Source: Bacteroidales bacterium (GTDB lineage: Bacteria > Bacteroidota > Bacteroidia > Bacteroidales > Salinivirgaceae). From it: 64,000 bases of DNA. The DNA lies in assembly GCA_012519055.1 (NCBI GenBank), contig JAAYQU010000043.1, positions 1 to 64,000 on the forward strand, in the 5' to 3' direction. Shown here piece after piece: positions 62,695 to 64,000 of the stretch. Each line of letters opens with the position of its first letter. Positions within the stretch are counted from its first letter, which is position 1. The notes under the pieces were generated by a model. It was not told the DNA's origin and did no database searches. It saw nothing but the letters and a program-made list of their open reading frames with translations. A program made the position numbers and the translations under genes.

Positions 62695-63627
62695 ATGAAT
62701 CGGATTATAATTTACTCAATAATTATCGCTATTGCTGGATATGGTTGCGGAGGATGTAATAACAACAAAACAAGTAGCAATACTGATATTTTCAAATCTA
62801 TAGTAGAAGAGAGTGATGCATTGGATTCTATGGAATATGAAACATCTGAAACCACAGAAACTCTACAAATTCTGCAAAATATATCCTCGTCACCCGTTGA
62901 AATGGCAGCCCTTTTACAGGCAACGGGAGTTCCGTTCAACGAAAACTACATAACAAGCATTGATGATGTTGACCGTTACAACACAGACTTTAAACGGGCA
63001 CTTAACCTCGGTATTTTTGGTGCAGACTTGGGATATTTAAATATGTATAGAAAGACAGGTCCGGTTATGACCAATATGCGAGCTATACGTAAATTAAGTG
63101 AAGAGCTAAGAGTACAACAATTCTTTGACTTTAATACAATACGCAGATTAGCCACTAATAATGAAAATCTTGATTCATTAATGTACTTATCTGTATCAAG
63201 TTTTAACAACATGGACGTTCACCTGCAAAAAACAGGACGTTCTGAAGTTAGTGCTTTAATAATTTGTGGAATGTGGGTAGAAGGTATGTTTATTGCTACA
63301 CAAGTTATAAAAAATGCTCGTCAAAACACAGAAGTAATTGAACGCATTGGAGAACAAAAGACTATAGTTGAAAACTTAGTAGATATTCTTTCACACTATA
63401 AGAAAAATCCACAATATGCGCAATTACATAAACACTTTTCACGTATTTTGGACTCTTTTGATGGTGTAACCAAAACTATTGTGCAAGGAGAAGGCAAGGA
63501 AGTTGAAATTGACGGTATTTTAGTTTATATTCAAAACGAAACATCATATGTTAACGTACCCGAAAAAACTTTAGACAACATTATCAAGTCAATTGATGAG
63601 GTTAGACAAGAAATAATAAATATTTAA
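62695..63627 (+). CDS. Hypothetical lipoprotein
   Basis: A 310-residue helical protein with a lipoprotein-type signal (MNRIIIYSIIIAIAGYGC, Cys at 18, followed by GGC). The mature part starts with a Ser/Glu/Thr linker and continues as an all-helical domain with no known motif. It lies 112 bases after the ABC transporter in the same direction and may assist it in the periplasm. Conserved neighbours would help: it is one of two exported proteins that close the visible operon. Confidence 0.6.
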   Translation: MNRIIIYSIIIAIAGYGCGGCNNNKTSSNTDIFKSIVEESDALDSMEYETSETTETLQILQNISSSPVEMAALLQATGVPFNENYITSIDDVDRYNTDFKRALNLGIFGADLGYLNMYRKTGPVMTNMRAIRKLSEELRVQQFFDFNTIRRLATNNENLDSLMYLSVSSFNNMDVHLQKTGRSEVSALIICGMWVEGMFIATQVIKNARQNTEVIERIGEQKTIVENLVDILSHYKKNPQYAQLHKHFSRILDSFDGVTKTIVQGEGKEVEIDGILVYIQNETSYVNVPEKTLDNIIKSIDEVRQEIINI

Positions 63628-63679
63628 GTAATAAGTTACTATTATAGAAGAAATCAAAATTAAGAAAAACAGATTACCC

Positions 63680-64000
63680 ATGAGGCAGATATTTCTCTTA
63701 TTAATAATTGGTTTAGTATTATCGGCAAATACCACAATGGCGCAGAGTGATGAGTTAGTTAATTCCTGTGCGCTCAATATTGGAAATGCCACATATTTGA
63801 AAGATTTCAAATATAAAATGCCACAAAGTGCTGTTAAACCACCACCATCTACAAAAAACAGTATCGTATTAAACAAAGGCACAATATATAAGTTCAGTAC
63901 TTGTAATGCCGATGGATACGAGGGAAAATTGATTGTTGAAATATTTGATGGTCCAAATAAATTGGTATCAAATCTTAAAGCAGATGGAGCAATTGATAAT
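63680..64000 (+). CDS. Exported hypothetical protein (3'-truncated)
   Basis: From the ATG at 63680 the frame is open to the right edge (107 codons). It begins with a Sec signal peptide (MRQIFLLLIIGLVLSANTTMAQ). The visible mature part has two Cys (VNSCALNIG, FSTCNADGYEG) and beta-strand character. The gene is 52 bases after the lipoprotein gene on the same strand and probably belongs to the same operon. No family is recognised. Confidence 0.7.
   Translation, partial: MRQIFLLLIIGLVLSANTTMAQSDELVNSCALNIGNATYLKDFKYKMPQSAVKPPPSTKNSIVLNKGTIYKFSTCNADGYEGKLIVEIFDGPNKLVSNLKADGAIDN

Noticed and set aside
1-64000. tRNA or rRNA genes, prophage or insertion sequence
   Set aside because: I found no cloverleaf with CCA-type end, no rRNA-like conserved stretch, no transposase or integrase motif and no target-site duplications.

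Overview
The window reads as a chromosomal segment of a low-GC, Gram-negative Bacteroidota bacterium, most likely a Bacteroidales or Marinilabiliales relative. The signs are a type IX secretion (Por/T9SS) C-terminal sorting domain, a three-gene fumarate reductase/succinate dehydrogenase set with a single cytochrome b, lpxH and an LptF/G permease, the gene orders purM-prfA-pyrF and tgt-lptG, and promoter-like motifs of the Bacteroidota type (TAnnTTTG, often with an upstream TTTG). I see no rRNA, tRNA, CRISPR array, transposase or phage gene. Both ends cut a gene.

Layout. Positions 1-8.2 kb hold a truncated PHP-domain membrane protein, a pseudouridine synthase with a long charged N-terminus, glmM, a small membrane protein with a gene remnant behind it, the CCA-adding enzyme and a thioredoxin. 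Positions 8.2-9.3 kb hold a structured leader and an orphan protein with HNH-associated repeats. Positions 9.4-16.4 kb form a minus-strand run: a 5'-nucleotidase lipoprotein coupled to a small beta-grasp-like protein, a TPM-domain protein, then several unrecognised secreted or lipoprotein genes. Positions 16.4-29.7 kb are mixed: a tandem universal stress protein, a nucleoside phosphorylase, a 7TM-HD phosphodiesterase, a 48-residue FeoB-associated-type protein, a PepSY-like protein, an ECF sigma/anti-sigma-like/outer-membrane-barrel set, an ArsC-like protein with an altered P-loop, serine dehydratase, a DUF454 protein, MmcQ/YjbR, a TlpA-like lipoprotein, LpxH and a leucine-rich-repeat protein. 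Positions 29.8-33.3 kb encode the fumarate reductase complex, followed by a cupin lipoprotein.

Two signalling clusters stand out. The first (34.4-41.9 kb) has a TPR-PP2C (SpoIIE-type) phosphatase, a receiver protein whose C-terminal half looks like an Hpt domain without its histidine, a TPR histidine-kinase-like protein that lacks the phosphoacceptor histidine and most ATP-binding motifs, and a TPR membrane protein. A T9SS cargo protein follows. The second (52.7 kb to the window end) is a tightly packed run on the plus strand: CheR, a CheR-like protein with a broken SAM-binding loop, a CheB methylesterase without receiver, a membrane GAF protein, a GAF-PAS-PAS-PP2C phosphatase, a SiaB-type kinase, a SiaC-type phosphoprotein keeping Thr68, a large ABCG-like transporter with a TerB-like N-terminus, a lipoprotein and another exported protein. 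I infer that it joins a methylation/demethylation module, without chemoreceptors or flagellar genes nearby, to a SiaABC-like partner switch and a transporter. It is the best candidate here for an undescribed system.

Between the clusters (44.5-52.3 kb) lie housekeeping genes on the minus strand: pyrF, prfA, purM, a biotin carrier plus carboxyltransferase pair, an LptF/G permease and tgt. Several intergenic spaces carry palindromes, including two copies of one 28-nt palindrome family and two homologous terminator-type hairpins. All functions are read from sequence motifs by eye; no search was run.
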